A DNA stretch of 64,000 nucleotides, taken from NCBI GenBank assembly GCA_035531755.1, contig DATKSK010000068.1:1-64000 (forward strand), in the 5' to 3' direction. This document shows positions 49,821-58,346 of this stretch, piece after piece. The position numbers and the translations under genes were made by a program. Within the stretch, counting starts at the first letter, position 1. The number at the start of each line of letters is the position of its first letter. Below the pieces are notes generated by a model that saw nothing but the letters and a program-made list of their open reading frames with translations, made no database searches and had not been told where the DNA came from. The DNA is from Acidimicrobiales bacterium. Lineage in GTDB: Bacteria > Actinomycetota > Acidimicrobiia > Acidimicrobiales > UBA8190.

Positions 49821-50831
49821 TCAGGACCAGTCGATGACGAGGCGCCCCGCCTCTTCGGTCACCGCCGTGCCCAACTCCTCACACGCGCGGCGGAACCGGC
49901 TCCTCACCCATGTGGCCTCGTCCCCGGAGGCGAGCCGAGTCCGGCAGTCGTCGAGTGCAAGAGGTACCGCTTCGAGCCGTCGGGGTCCGCCGGCGTCCAG
50001 GGTGACCAGGAACAACAGGCCGAGGTCGTTGCGCAGCACGGGATCGGTGGCGTAATCGTCGAGGAAGTCCCCGAGGTCGAAGAGGACCGGACGCGCCACC
50101 CCGTGGAACACGTGTGCCGAATGGCCCGCCACCAGCGTGGCTCCGGCCTCGACCAGGGCATCGGCGGCGCGTCGGACATGGGCGACCGGGCGGAGCACCA
50201 TGTTCGGCCCCCAGTGGGGCGTCACGATCACCGCGTCCGGTGTGTCCTGGGTGCTGGCGAGCGCTGATGCCGCTGCCAGCGTCAACCATGAGGGGATGTC
50301 GGTTCGCAGGTCGGCGTACGCCACACCGGGCCGATGCGGTCCGGCGGCGAAGGCCGACGGATGGTCCGTGACCCCCACCACGGCCACGTGTCGGCCGCGG
50401 ACATCGAGGACTGCGGGCGCCCGGGCACGCGCCACATCGGCGCCGGCGCCGACCCAGGCGATGCCCGCGGCCTCCAGGAAGTGGAACGTGTCGAGCAGCG
50501 CCTCCGTCCCATAGTCGAGCGCGTGGTTGTTGGCGAGCGTGACGCAGGTGGTCCCCAGTTGGACGAGGGTGTCGAGCGCCGCGGGTGGGGCGCGGAAGAA
50601 GAACGGCTTGCCGGGGTCGCGCCACGGGCGGCCGCGTGTCGACACGCAGCACTCCAGGTTGAGAAGGACCATATCGGCCTCGCGGGCGATCTCGACCACC
50701 TCGGGAGCCACCAGGCGCGCCGACGGATCGGCGGCGAGACGCTGGGCGACGCCTCGCCCGAGCATCGTGTCACCGGCGAGTGCGACGCGAAGGGCCGGGC
50801 TTCTCGGCCGGCGTGCGCCCTGTTGGCCCAT
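49821..50831 (-). CDS. CapA/poly-gamma-glutamate synthesis-like metallophosphatase
   Basis: This 336-residue protein belongs to the CapA family: LAGDTMLGRGV (metal-binding Asp), LLNLECCVS, TLANNHALDYG, VTPHWGPN and GHSAHVFHGV supply the metallophosphatase-like metal ligands in order. In capsule producers CapA helps polymerise or release poly-gamma-glutamate, but there are no capB/capC genes here and no signal peptide, so the role is likely different. The M. tuberculosis homologue Rv0574c is in the DosR regulon. It follows the HPF-like gene on the same strand with 48 bases between and may be the last gene of that operon. Confidence 0.9.
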   Translation of the reverse strand: MGQQGARRPRSPALRVALAGDTMLGRGVAQRLAADPSARLVAPEVVEIAREADMVLLNLECCVSTRGRPWRDPGKPFFFRAPPAALDTLVQLGTTCVTLANNHALDYGTEALLDTFHFLEAAGIAWVGAGADVARARAPAVLDVRGRHVAVVGVTDHPSAFAAGPHRPGVAYADLRTDIPSWLTLAAASALASTQDTPDAVIVTPHWGPNMVLRPVAHVRRAADALVEAGATLVAGHSAHVFHGVARPVLFDLGDFLDDYATDPVLRNDLGLLFLVTLDAGGPRRLEAVPLALDDCRTRLASGDEATWVRSRFRRACEELGTAVTEEAGRLVIDWS

Positions 50832-50879
50832 TCCTTCCTCTCTGCGTCTGCGATCGCCGGCCGACGGCGAGCGGGATCG

Positions 50880-52313
50880 TCACTCGGGGACGATCAACCC
50901 GTAGTGCCCGTCGTAGCGGCGATACAGCACGTTGCCCCGACCCGTTGCGGCATTGGCGAAGAACACGTGCGGCTCTCCGCCGGCGTTGAGCCGCTCGATC
51001 GCCTCGTCGACCGTGAGCACGGGAGCCGCCGTGCCCGGCACCTTCAGGAGTACGGCGGTGGGCCCGGGGTCGACGTCGACGGCCACCAGGCGCTCGAGCA
51101 CGTACGAACCGTCGACCGACCGCTCGATCATGGCGTCGGCGCCGCTGGCCAGGTCGACGAAGAGGTAGAAGTGGAAGTCCAGCTGTTCCATGTCGAACAG
51201 GGCCTCGTCCGGGGTGAGCTCGTCGACGGCGAAGGTCTTGTGTCGGACCAGCTGCCGCTCCTCCAGCGGGCGCTCGAAGTACGCGGGCCGAGCCGCGGGA
51301 GGGTCGCCGTGGCGCCATTCCCCGGGCTCGGCCACCGACCGCGACCGCGCCAGCCGCTCACGATGCTGGGCCCGGTGGTCGAGGAGGTCCCGCAGGCGCC
51401 CCTGCAGGCGGTCGACGGCCTCGGGCATCGTGTGGGCGGCCACGTGCGCCCGCACGAGGTCGCCGTTCACGTCCAGGGTCGCCTGTGCCACGGCGGGGCG
51501 GTCCCTGGCCGGGTCGGCCTCCTTGGCGAGCTTCACGCGGGCGAACAGCACCGGCTCCCGGAGCATCTCGAGCAGACGCGCCACCCGATCCTGGGCGTAG
51601 GCCTTGGCGTCCTCGCCGACGTCGCCCACCGCTGACATCACGATGGTGAGCGCGCCGGCTGCGGTCTCGATGACGGCGGGGGCCTCGGGCGGACGGCCTT
51701 CCTCGACCCACTGTTCGGTCAGCTCGCCATGCGCAAACCGGCAGCGCACGCTGACGGCCCGCTCGTCGGGACCGGACGGCGCCCAGGTGACGATGGCTTC
51801 GCCGTCGGCTCCCCGAACCGCGGCGCGGCGCCCGGCGCCGAGCAGCGGGCTCGCCTCGAGCCAGGCCTGAAGGGCCGATCGCCCCGTCACGGGCTCCTCG
51901 CCGACGTGGAGGACCGCGTCGGGGGCGTAGAGAGCCGACGCCCCGGCCGCGTCGCCGCCGCTCAGGCTGGTGGCCCAGGCCCGGACCACTTCGAGGGGAT
52001 GCATGACTCCCGAGCGCGCCAACTCGGGGTTGACGTGGGCGTAGGGCAGGGGTCCCTTGGTGTCAGGACCGCGGGCACCGGTCAGGGCCCCGAAGCGGTG
52101 ATGGCGGTGCGACGCACGCGCGCCTGGTCGCAACTGCACCTCGACGGCCGTCTCCACTCCCTGCTCGCGCCGGACGTCGAAGTGGACGTGCGCCCCGGCT
52201 CGGCGGGCCACTGCCTCGAGATCGGCCACCCGGGCCCGAAACACCCGGCCGGCCCGCACGATCGTCGCCTCGCCGGACGACGGATCGAACCACTGCACCA
52301 CCCCGTCAGGCAT
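50880..52313 (-). CDS. Multi-domain ribosome hibernation factor (CSD-SnoaL-S30AE-2x S30AE_C)
   Basis: This 477-residue protein contains at least four kinds of domain. Residues 1-70 resemble a cold-shock RNA-binding barrel (GVVQWFDPSSGEATI). Residues about 105-210 are a SnoaL/NTF2-like fold. Residues about 215-330 are the S30AE domain of HPF/RaiA, which binds the ribosomal decoding centre. Residues about 350-415 and 415-477 are two copies of the S30AE C-terminal dimerisation domain (KTFAVDELTPDEALFDMEQL; then VLYRRYDGHYGLIVPE). Standard long HPF has about 190-230 residues. It would shut down ribosomes in dormancy, plausibly with RNA and ligand sensing added. ATG 52313 lies 61 bases after the eRF1-like gene. 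Confidence 0.88.
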   Translation of the reverse strand: MPDGVVQWFDPSSGEATIVRAGRVFRARVADLEAVARRAGAHVHFDVRREQGVETAVEVQLRPGARASHRHHRFGALTGARGPDTKGPLPYAHVNPELARSGVMHPLEVVRAWATSLSGGDAAGASALYAPDAVLHVGEEPVTGRSALQAWLEASPLLGAGRRAAVRGADGEAIVTWAPSGPDERAVSVRCRFAHGELTEQWVEEGRPPEAPAVIETAAGALTIVMSAVGDVGEDAKAYAQDRVARLLEMLREPVLFARVKLAKEADPARDRPAVAQATLDVNGDLVRAHVAAHTMPEAVDRLQGRLRDLLDHRAQHRERLARSRSVAEPGEWRHGDPPAARPAYFERPLEERQLVRHKTFAVDELTPDEALFDMEQLDFHFYLFVDLASGADAMIERSVDGSYVLERLVAVDVDPGPTAVLLKVPGTAAPVLTVDEAIERLNAGGEPHVFFANAATGRGNVLYRRYDGHYGLIVPE

Positions 52314-52374
52314 CCTCGACCACCCTCTCGCTCGTCCGGGTCCGGCCCCACCCCGTCATCCCCGTCGCATGTCC

Positions 52375-53487
52375 TCAGTACCGTTCGATGGCTCCGATAC
52401 CACCCATGGCATCGAGCGCAGCCGGTTCGCAGAACTCCACCTCGGCGCGTTGCGCGCACGCCTGTGCGATCGCCGGCGCGACGACGTCGTCGACGACGAT
52501 CGGACGTTCCCCGCACACCGGGCACCGGAGCCCATCGGCCACCAACTGCATGCACCCGGGGCAACGACCGCCGGACGCCTCGAGGTCCCGCGACACCAAG
52601 AGGACGCCCACCCGCCCCGCCCGCAGGACGCCGAGCGTGGCAGTGAGCCCGCTCACCGCCCCCGCCCCCTGTTGGGCCCGTCCCCGCACCTCCTCCACGA
52701 GGGCGGCCTGGCGCCGGTGCCGCTCGTGGCGAACCACGTCGATTGCCGCCCCCGCCACCTGGGACACCGGGGCGTTCACAGCGACCTTGATCGTCCCGGT
52801 GACGTGTTCCCTCACGCCTCGTGGCAGCTCCCCCCGGAGCTGTCCGACGATGTCGGCGGGGCCGCCGAGCACGATCCGCTCCACCGGCCGCTCCTTCAAT
52901 TCGTCGAGCACCGCCCGGGCGACGTTGCTCAGGTGCCGCCGAGCCGCCTCCTCGTGGTGCCGTTCGAAGCTGCCGAGCTCGACGTCGGTGTCGACCTGGC
53001 GGGCCGGCTTGTCGACCGGCCCCTCGAGCTCGTGCGTCTCACCAGGGTCGAGCCGCAGCAGCCTGGACCGATGACGGTCGGTCACCACGACCAGCGCGTG
53101 CTCGTCGGATGCCAGAACCTTGCAGAGCCCGGCCACGTCGGGCGCCGGACTCACTCCCACGTGGTCGTGCACGGACACGGGCAATTCGAAGGTCCGGAAG
53201 AAATTCTGCGCGTTGCACGAGAAGGCTGCGAGGCCCCGCGTCACCCTGCGATCGATCCCGGCCGCCAACCACTCGCGGATCCGGAGGAGGTCGGCCTCGA
53301 CCGCGTTGGCGACTTCCTTGCCGAGCGGCTCCGCCTGGGTGCGGGCCAGGCGGACGAGGTGGTCGATCCGAGGGTCGACATCCGAGGGGCGAGGGTACCT
53401 GCGCCCGTCCACATCGACGTAGAGGCTGGTCACGATCGGATCGCCGCGAAATACGGCCAACTCGCGAACCTCGGAAACCTCGATCAC
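52375..53487 (-). CDS. eRF1/Vms1-like (BAERF) protein, Rv2629-type
   Basis: This 370-residue protein belongs to the bacterial archaeo-eukaryotic release-factor-like family. It has TSLYVDVDGRRYPRP at the start, a central ALVVVTDRHRSRLLRLDPG strand set, ERIVLGGPADIVGQLRGELP, and a C-terminal zinc ribbon (CPGCMQ...CPVCG). The family resembles eRF1 and Vms1 and may rescue stalled ribosomes. M. tuberculosis Rv2629 is a DosR-regulon member. GTG at 53487 is the only good start. A DosR-like element (53520-53536) lies 33-49 bases upstream. It is divergent from the PRT-hydrolase gene and precedes the hibernation factor. Confidence 0.88.
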   Translation of the reverse strand: MIEVSEVRELAVFRGDPIVTSLYVDVDGRRYPRPSDVDPRIDHLVRLARTQAEPLGKEVANAVEADLLRIREWLAAGIDRRVTRGLAAFSCNAQNFFRTFELPVSVHDHVGVSPAPDVAGLCKVLASDEHALVVVTDRHRSRLLRLDPGETHELEGPVDKPARQVDTDVELGSFERHHEEAARRHLSNVARAVLDELKERPVERIVLGGPADIVGQLRGELPRGVREHVTGTIKVAVNAPVSQVAGAAIDVVRHERHRRQAALVEEVRGRAQQGAGAVSGLTATLGVLRAGRVGVLLVSRDLEASGGRCPGCMQLVADGLRCPVCGERPIVVDDVVAPAIAQACAQRAEVEFCEPAALDAMGGIGAIERY

Positions 53488-53519
53488 CTTTCGATGGTGG
53501 AGCAGGCGGGCCCAACCGA

Positions 53520-53536
53520 CCAGGGCCTTCAGTCAC
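53520..53536. promoter_or_regulatory. DosR-like box before eRF1-like gene
   Basis: On the minus strand this reads GTGAC-TGAA-GGCCCTGG, the window pattern with one change in each half. It lies 33-49 bases before the GTG at 53487. Confidence 0.45.
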
Positions 53537-53692
53537 TGCTCGGGGAATCGGACCCGAGATCGCCCCGGGTCTTCCTGCCCCATGCCACGGCGGGCACGGC
53601 GGGCACGGCGGTGATCGACGAGCTGCGACACGCGCCCACGTCCACCGTCGCCTGAATCGCGGTCCGGCGCCTCCGGCCAAGTCGAGTGACCA

Positions 53693-53734
53693 TTGACCCT
53701 GGTCCAGCGTCGTCCACAGGGGGACCCTGGATGA
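53693..53734. promoter_or_regulatory. DosR-like elements before PRT-hydrolase
   Basis: TTGACCCTGGTCCA (53693-53706) keeps the symmetric GACC-CT-GGTC centre. GGGACCCTGG (53721-53730) is a good left half. They lie 22-59 bases before the ATG at 53752. Weaker than the other boxes. Confidence 0.4.
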
Positions 53735-53751
53735 TGGGCCAGGAGGTTGCC

Positions 53752-55098
53752 ATGCCCTTCATCGATCGTGCCGATGCCGGACGACGCCTGGCGGCGCTCC
53801 TCGACCATCTTCGGGGCTCCGACGTCGTGGTGGTCGGCCTCCCCCGGGGTGGGGTGCCTGTGGCCTTCGAGGTGGCCCGTGCGTTGGGTGCACCGCTGGA
53901 CGTGATCGCGGTGCGCAAGGTGGGTGTGCCCTTCCAGCCCGAGCTGGCCATGGGCGCCATCGGCGAAGCGGGGGCACGGGTGGTCGACGAGCGAGTCGTC
54001 GCGGCGGCTGGCATCAGCAGCGAGGAGTTCGCCGCCGTGGAGGCCCGCGAGCGTGTCGAGCTCGAGCGCCGCGTGCGGCGGTTCCGGGGGGAGCGGCCTC
54101 CGGTCTCCCTTGCCGGCCGCACGGTGGTCGTCGTCGACGACGGCATCGCCACCGGGTCGACAGCCCGGGCCGCCTGCCAGGTAGCGCGAGCCCGGGGCGC
54201 CGCCCGGGTGGTCCTTGCCATCCCGGTCGCACCCCCCGAGTCGGTCGCCACGCTGAGCCGCGACGCCGACGAGGTCGTGTGTGTCGAGACGCCGGTGAGG
54301 TTCTTCGCCATCGGGGAGTTCTACGAGGACTTCACCCAGACGAGCGACGCCGAGGTGATCGCCCTGCTCGAGCGGGCGGTGCCGCTTGCCGCGGTCACCG
54401 CTCACCCGACCGCGATCGGTGGCCGGGGCCCGTCTGCGACACCCGACCCCCCGCTCCGGGACGAGGACGTCGAGGTGCGCGCCGGGACGCTGCGGCTCTC
54501 GGGCCACCTGACGGTTCCCGAAGGGGTGACGGGCATCGTCGTCTTCGCCCACGGGAGCGGCAGCAGCCGGCACAGCCCCCGCAACCGTTTCGTGGCGTCG
54601 GTCCTCAACCGCGACGGCCTCGGCACCCTGCTCTTCGACCTCCTCACGCCGGAGGAGGAGGTCGACCGGGCCAACGTGTTCGACATCTCCCTGCTCGGGC
54701 ACCGACTCGTCGAGGTGACGCGCTGGCTGCGAGCCGATCCCACGGCTGCCACGTTGCGTGTCGGGTACTTCGGCGCGAGCACCGGCGCAGCAGCCGCCCT
54801 GTGGGCTGCGGGAGCGCCGGACGCGGAGATCGCCGCCGTCGTCTCCCGGGGGGGACGCCCTGACCTGGCAGCCGACAGACTGGCGTTCGTCGCCGCCCCG
54901 ACCCTGCTCATCGTGGGTGGTCATGACGACGTCGTGCTGGATCTCAATCGCCGAGCGGCGGCGCAGCTGCGATGCGAGCACCGGCTCGAGGTCGTCCCGG
55001 GCGCGACCCATCTCTTCGAGGAGCCCGGCACCCTCGAGACCGCCGCCGCGTTGGCGAGCGGCTGGTTCGTCGGCCACATGGCCACGTCCCGGACATGA
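53752..55098 (+). CDS. Phosphoribosyltransferase-alpha/beta hydrolase fusion (Rv0571c-type)
   Basis: This 448-residue fusion has an N-terminal type I phosphoribosyltransferase (about 1-215; PRPP loop VVVVDDGIATGSTARA, and GLPRGGVPVAFEVA near the start) and a C-terminal dienelactone-hydrolase-like domain (about 230-445; nucleophile FGASTGAA, acid GGHDDVV, histidine GATHLFEEPG). The same fusion in M. tuberculosis (Rv0571c) belongs to the DosR regulon; its substrate is not known. AGGAGG at 53741-53746 fixes the ATG. It is divergent from the eRF1-like gene, with DosR-like elements in the shared region. Confidence 0.92.
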   Translation: MPFIDRADAGRRLAALLDHLRGSDVVVVGLPRGGVPVAFEVARALGAPLDVIAVRKVGVPFQPELAMGAIGEAGARVVDERVVAAAGISSEEFAAVEARERVELERRVRRFRGERPPVSLAGRTVVVVDDGIATGSTARAACQVARARGAARVVLAIPVAPPESVATLSRDADEVVCVETPVRFFAIGEFYEDFTQTSDAEVIALLERAVPLAAVTAHPTAIGGRGPSATPDPPLRDEDVEVRAGTLRLSGHLTVPEGVTGIVVFAHGSGSSRHSPRNRFVASVLNRDGLGTLLFDLLTPEEEVDRANVFDISLLGHRLVEVTRWLRADPTAATLRVGYFGASTGAAAALWAAGAPDAEIAAVVSRGGRPDLAADRLAFVAAPTLLIVGGHDDVVLDLNRRAAAQLRCEHRLEVVPGATHLFEEPGTLETAAALASGWFVGHMATSRT

Positions 55099-55257
55099 GC
55101 GACGTCGACGTCTGACGCCGCCCCCACGAGGAGGAGCGCGCCGACATCGCCCGGGGGAGCGACCTGGCGGCCCCCCTCGTCCATCCGGCGGCCGTCCTCA
55201 TCTCGCCGGGATGGAGGACGCCCAGATCACGCTGCTCGCACGACGCGGCGGCTCGGA

Positions 55258-55383
55258 TCAACTCTCGGCGATCGGGTTCTTGTCGGCCGGCTTCGGTTCG
55301 GATGTCGGAATTCGGATCTCGAGGATGCCGTCTTTGTGGCGCTCGTCCGCCGGGCGGTCGCGCAGCCGGGCTTCGCGGTCGGC
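55258..55383 (-). pseudogene. C-terminal scrap of an Hsp20/alpha-crystallin gene
   Basis: Immediately after the TAA of the serine hydrolase, the same frame continues for about 41 residues to a TGA: HKDGILEIRIPTSEPKPADK, ending NPIAES. The DGILEIRIP strand followed by a Pro/Lys-rich end is the characteristic C-terminus of Hsp20-family chaperones (M. tuberculosis HspX ends similarly with KGILTVSVAVSEGKP). No start or alpha-crystallin core remains. HspX is the hallmark DosR-regulated protein, which fits the surrounding island. It is probably a relic left when the neighbouring hydrolase gene moved in. Confidence 0.55.
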
Positions 55384-56658
55384 TTATCTCGTCCGGCGTC
55401 CGCCGTGCAGTGCTCTGGCCGATCGGAGCACCAGTCCAGCCAAGCGGAAGATCCGCTGATCGCCGCCGACAGGGGCCTGGATCAACCTCAGCTCGTTGGT
55501 GACGAAGCCAAATGACAACCCCGTGGCAGGATCGGCCCACCCCCCCGAGCCACCGAAACCGTAATGCCCGAAGGCCGAGTCACCCCGGTATCCTCGCGCC
55601 CCGGCCCGGTGGTACCCCATGCGCCAATTCATCCGCATGCCGATGACCGCGTCGTGGGCCCTGGTCTGGACCTCGCTCAGCGCGCGCACCGTCTCCGGGG
55701 ACAGGAGCCGGATGCCTTCGACCTCACCATCGTTGGCGATGACCGCGTAGAGCTTGGCGAGCGCATGCGCCGAGAAGAGGCCGTTGACCGACGGCATCTC
55801 GGTGTTCAGCACCGACGGCGACGGACCGGTGAGCAGGCGGTCGAGGTACGGGACGTACAGTGCCTCGAGGAAACGGCGGGTCAACTCGACCTTGCGAAGC
55901 GTCGGCATGGACCTGGCGCTCATGCTGGCAAAGAGCGGTGGCGTGGGACGCACGGGCGGGGTCCGGCCGAGGGACGGCGCGAAGCGGCCGACGCCGTCGG
56001 GCGGCATCCCGATGCACAAGCCGTCCGTGCCCAGGGGCTCGGCGAGCTCCGCACGCACGAGGTCTGCCATGCCGAGCCCGGTGACCCTCCGGGCCAACCC
56101 GGCCAGCAGCCACCCGAAGGTGATCGCGTGGTACCCGGGGTGCCCCGGCCACGGGTCCGAGGGCCGGGCCGCGAGTCGTTCCTCCAGGGCGATGTGGTCG
56201 AGCAGGGCCTCCGGGCCGTCGACGAGATCGGTCATCGAGTGCAGGCCGGCCTGGTGGCTGAGAAGCTGTCGCACGGTGATGGCTTGCTTCCCGGCAGCAC
56301 CGAAGTCCGGCCAGTAGGAGGCGACCGGCGCGTCGTAGTCGACCAGGCCACGGTCGGCCAGGCGATGGATGACGGTGGCAGCCACACCCTTGGTGGTCGA
56401 GAAGCATATGGTGACCGTGTCGCGCTCCCACGGCCGCGACCGGCGGCGGTCGGCGAACCCGGCCCACACGTCGACGACCGGCCGGCCGTGCAAACGGACC
56501 GCCAGGCCTGCGCCACCTCGGCTGCCCGAATTGAACAGCTGGCCGAAGTACGACACCGCGGGCGCGAACATCGGATGCGCGTGGCCCTCGAGGGACCCGG
56601 GTGGAAGCTGTCGATCCGCGGCCCGGTGGGCTTGCCCGGCGGAGGTCAATGCCGCCAC
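55384..56658 (-). CDS. Serine hydrolase, beta-lactamase class C / EstB family
   Basis: This protein of about 424 residues has the nucleophile motif STTK (SxxK, near residue 90), the tyrosine in GYHAITFGWLLAGL, and GHYGFGGSGGWADP as the third motif. It fits EstB-like esterases and penicillin-recognising enzymes of unknown substrate. No signal peptide is visible, so a cytoplasmic esterase is likelier than a beta-lactamase. GTG at 56658 is the first reasonable start, without a clear ribosome binding site; ATG at 56571 would lose conserved N-terminal residues. The frame beyond its stop is an Hsp20 remnant. Confidence 0.88.
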   Translation of the reverse strand: MAALTSAGQAHRAADRQLPPGSLEGHAHPMFAPAVSYFGQLFNSGSRGGAGLAVRLHGRPVVDVWAGFADRRRSRPWERDTVTICFSTTKGVAATVIHRLADRGLVDYDAPVASYWPDFGAAGKQAITVRQLLSHQAGLHSMTDLVDGPEALLDHIALEERLAARPSDPWPGHPGYHAITFGWLLAGLARRVTGLGMADLVRAELAEPLGTDGLCIGMPPDGVGRFAPSLGRTPPVRPTPPLFASMSARSMPTLRKVELTRRFLEALYVPYLDRLLTGPSPSVLNTEMPSVNGLFSAHALAKLYAVIANDGEVEGIRLLSPETVRALSEVQTRAHDAVIGMRMNWRMGYHRAGARGYRGDSAFGHYGFGGSGGWADPATGLSFGFVTNELRLIQAPVGGDQRIFRLAGLVLRSARALHGGRRTR

Positions 56659-56800
56659 CCGACCGCTGAGGGGTCGCCCGGACAGTCCGCGGCGGTCATG
56701 AGGGGGTCGGCGCTGCGGCTCGCATGTCCCACGCCTCCTGGTACCGACGGCCTACCTGCGTCCTGGCCCCACGGTATGCCCCTGCCTGGCGACCCGACAG

Positions 56801-56814
56801 AGTCCTTGGCCCTA
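56801..56814. promoter_or_regulatory. Degenerate DosR-like element
   Basis: AGTCCTTGGCCCTA resembles the right part of the window consensus but is one base shorter in the second half. It lies between the divergent serine hydrolase and erythromycin-esterase genes. Confidence 0.3.
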
Positions 56815-56894
56815 TCTCACCGTGGAGCGCACACGCCGACGCCCTGGTCATCCGACCACCGACACCGGCACCTCCGACCGGGGACCGGGACGTT

Positions 56895-56910
56895 GTGACC
56901 ATGGTCCCTG
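56895..56910. promoter_or_regulatory. DosR-like box before erythromycin-esterase homologue
   Basis: GTGACCATGGTCCCTG matches 13 of 16 positions of GGGACCTTGGTCCCTA and has the symmetric centre GACCATGGTC. It ends 33 bases before the GTG at 56944. Confidence 0.55.
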
Positions 56911-56943
56911 GCGGCACCGGCGCCGGCGGGCGACGCTGTCCGC

Positions 56944-58275
56944 GTGCGGTCGAAAGCGACCTCCGCGGTGGTGGCTGACAACTGCCGCGCCATCCGGGGG
57001 GACGTCGGGGACTACGACGCACTGCTCGATCTCGTCGGCGACCGGCGTTTCGTTCTGATGGGCGAGTCCTCGCACGGCACACACGAGTTCTACCGGGAGC
57101 GGGCCCGCATAACCCGCCGCCTGATCGACGAATGCGGCTTCACCGCTGTGGCCGTCGAGGCGGATTGGCCCGACGCCTACCGAGTCAACCGCTACGTCAT
57201 GGGCCTCTCCCGTGACAAGGATGCCGATGCGGCGCTGTCGGACTTCCGGCGCTTCCCGGCGTGGATGTGGCGGAACCGCGATGTCGTGGCCTTCGTGGAG
57301 TGGCTCCGCGCTCGCAACGACGCCCACGCTCACGCCACGAAGGCCCGGTTCTACGGGCTCGACCTCTACAGCCTCCGTGCGTCGATGGACGCCGTCGTGG
57401 CGTATCTGGACCGCGTCGATCCGATCGAAGCGCGCCGGGCCCGCGATCGGTACTCGTGCTTCGACGAGGTCGGTGGTGAGGGCCAGGCGTACGGTTACGG
57501 GTTGGCGTTCTCGGGAGCGATCCCCTGCGAGAACGAGGTCGTCGCCCAGCTGATCGAGTTGCGGCGGAGGGCCGATGCCTACCTGCGCAGAGACGGCTGG
57601 ATCGCAGACGACGAATTCTTCTTCGCGGAGCAGAATGCACGTCTCGTGCGAAACGCCGAGGAGTACTACCAGCAGATGTACCGGGCCGAGGCCTCGTCGT
57701 GGAACCTCCGTGACCGGCACATGGCGGGAACGCTCGATGCGCTCGTCGAGCATCTCGACCGGCACCTTCCCCGAGCGAAGGTCGTCGTGTGGGAGCACAA
57801 CTCGCACGTGGGTGACGCGCGCGCCACCGAGATGAGCGCACGGGGCGAGCTCAACGTCGGGCAGCTCGCCCGGCAGCGCTATGGAAAGCAATGCTTGCTC
57901 GTGGGCTTGACGACATTCGACGGAACGGTCACGGCAGCCACGGATTGGGGCGGACCCGCGGAACGCAAGCGAGTGCGCCCCGCGTCGGCTGATTCTCACG
58001 AGGCACTCCTCCATCAGAGCGGAGTGCCGCGCTTCATGCTCGATGCAATGACGCCCCCCGTACATGAGATCTTGGCGGTCCCGCGCCTAGAGCGGGCCAT
58101 CGGGGTCATCTATCGGCCCCAGACCGAGCGCAGAAGTCACTACTTCGAGGCTCGCCTTGCCGATCAGTTCGATGCGGTGATCCACTTCGATCGTACCCAG
58201 GCACTCGAGCCGCTCGAACGCAGCCCACTGTGGGACGAGGGTGAGCCCCCGGAGACCTTTCCGAGCGGCCTCTGA
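56944..58275 (+). CDS. Erythromycin esterase-like protein (Rv2030c C-terminal type)
   Basis: This 443-residue protein belongs to the erythromycin-esterase superfamily. It has LMGESSHGTHEFYRERARI (catalytic His-Glu region), VEADWPDAYRVNRYV, and VVVWEHNSHVGDARATEM. Most members are not proven macrolide esterases. In M. tuberculosis the DosR-regulated Rv2030c fuses this domain to a phosphoribosyltransferase; here the phosphoribosyltransferase is a neighbour in a different fusion. GTG at 56944 is used; a second GTG follows nine codons later. A DosR-like box is centred about 41 bases upstream. Confidence 0.92.
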   Translation: MRSKATSAVVADNCRAIRGDVGDYDALLDLVGDRRFVLMGESSHGTHEFYRERARITRRLIDECGFTAVAVEADWPDAYRVNRYVMGLSRDKDADAALSDFRRFPAWMWRNRDVVAFVEWLRARNDAHAHATKARFYGLDLYSLRASMDAVVAYLDRVDPIEARRARDRYSCFDEVGGEGQAYGYGLAFSGAIPCENEVVAQLIELRRRADAYLRRDGWIADDEFFFAEQNARLVRNAEEYYQQMYRAEASSWNLRDRHMAGTLDALVEHLDRHLPRAKVVVWEHNSHVGDARATEMSARGELNVGQLARQRYGKQCLLVGLTTFDGTVTAATDWGGPAERKRVRPASADSHEALLHQSGVPRFMLDAMTPPVHEILAVPRLERAIGVIYRPQTERRSHYFEARLADQFDAVIHFDRTQALEPLERSPLWDEGEPPETFPSGL

Positions 58276-58346
58276 ACCTGAAGCACGACATGTGTCGGGC
58301 CATTCGACTCTTGGCGGGCCGGTCACCGTGGGCGCAGGCTGACTTC

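Noticed and set aside
50886-50904. GGGGACGATCAACCCGTAG as a DosR-like box for the CapA gene
   Set aside because: It lies within the conserved coding end of the hibernation factor and its right half does not match; cotranscription with the upstream gene is simpler.
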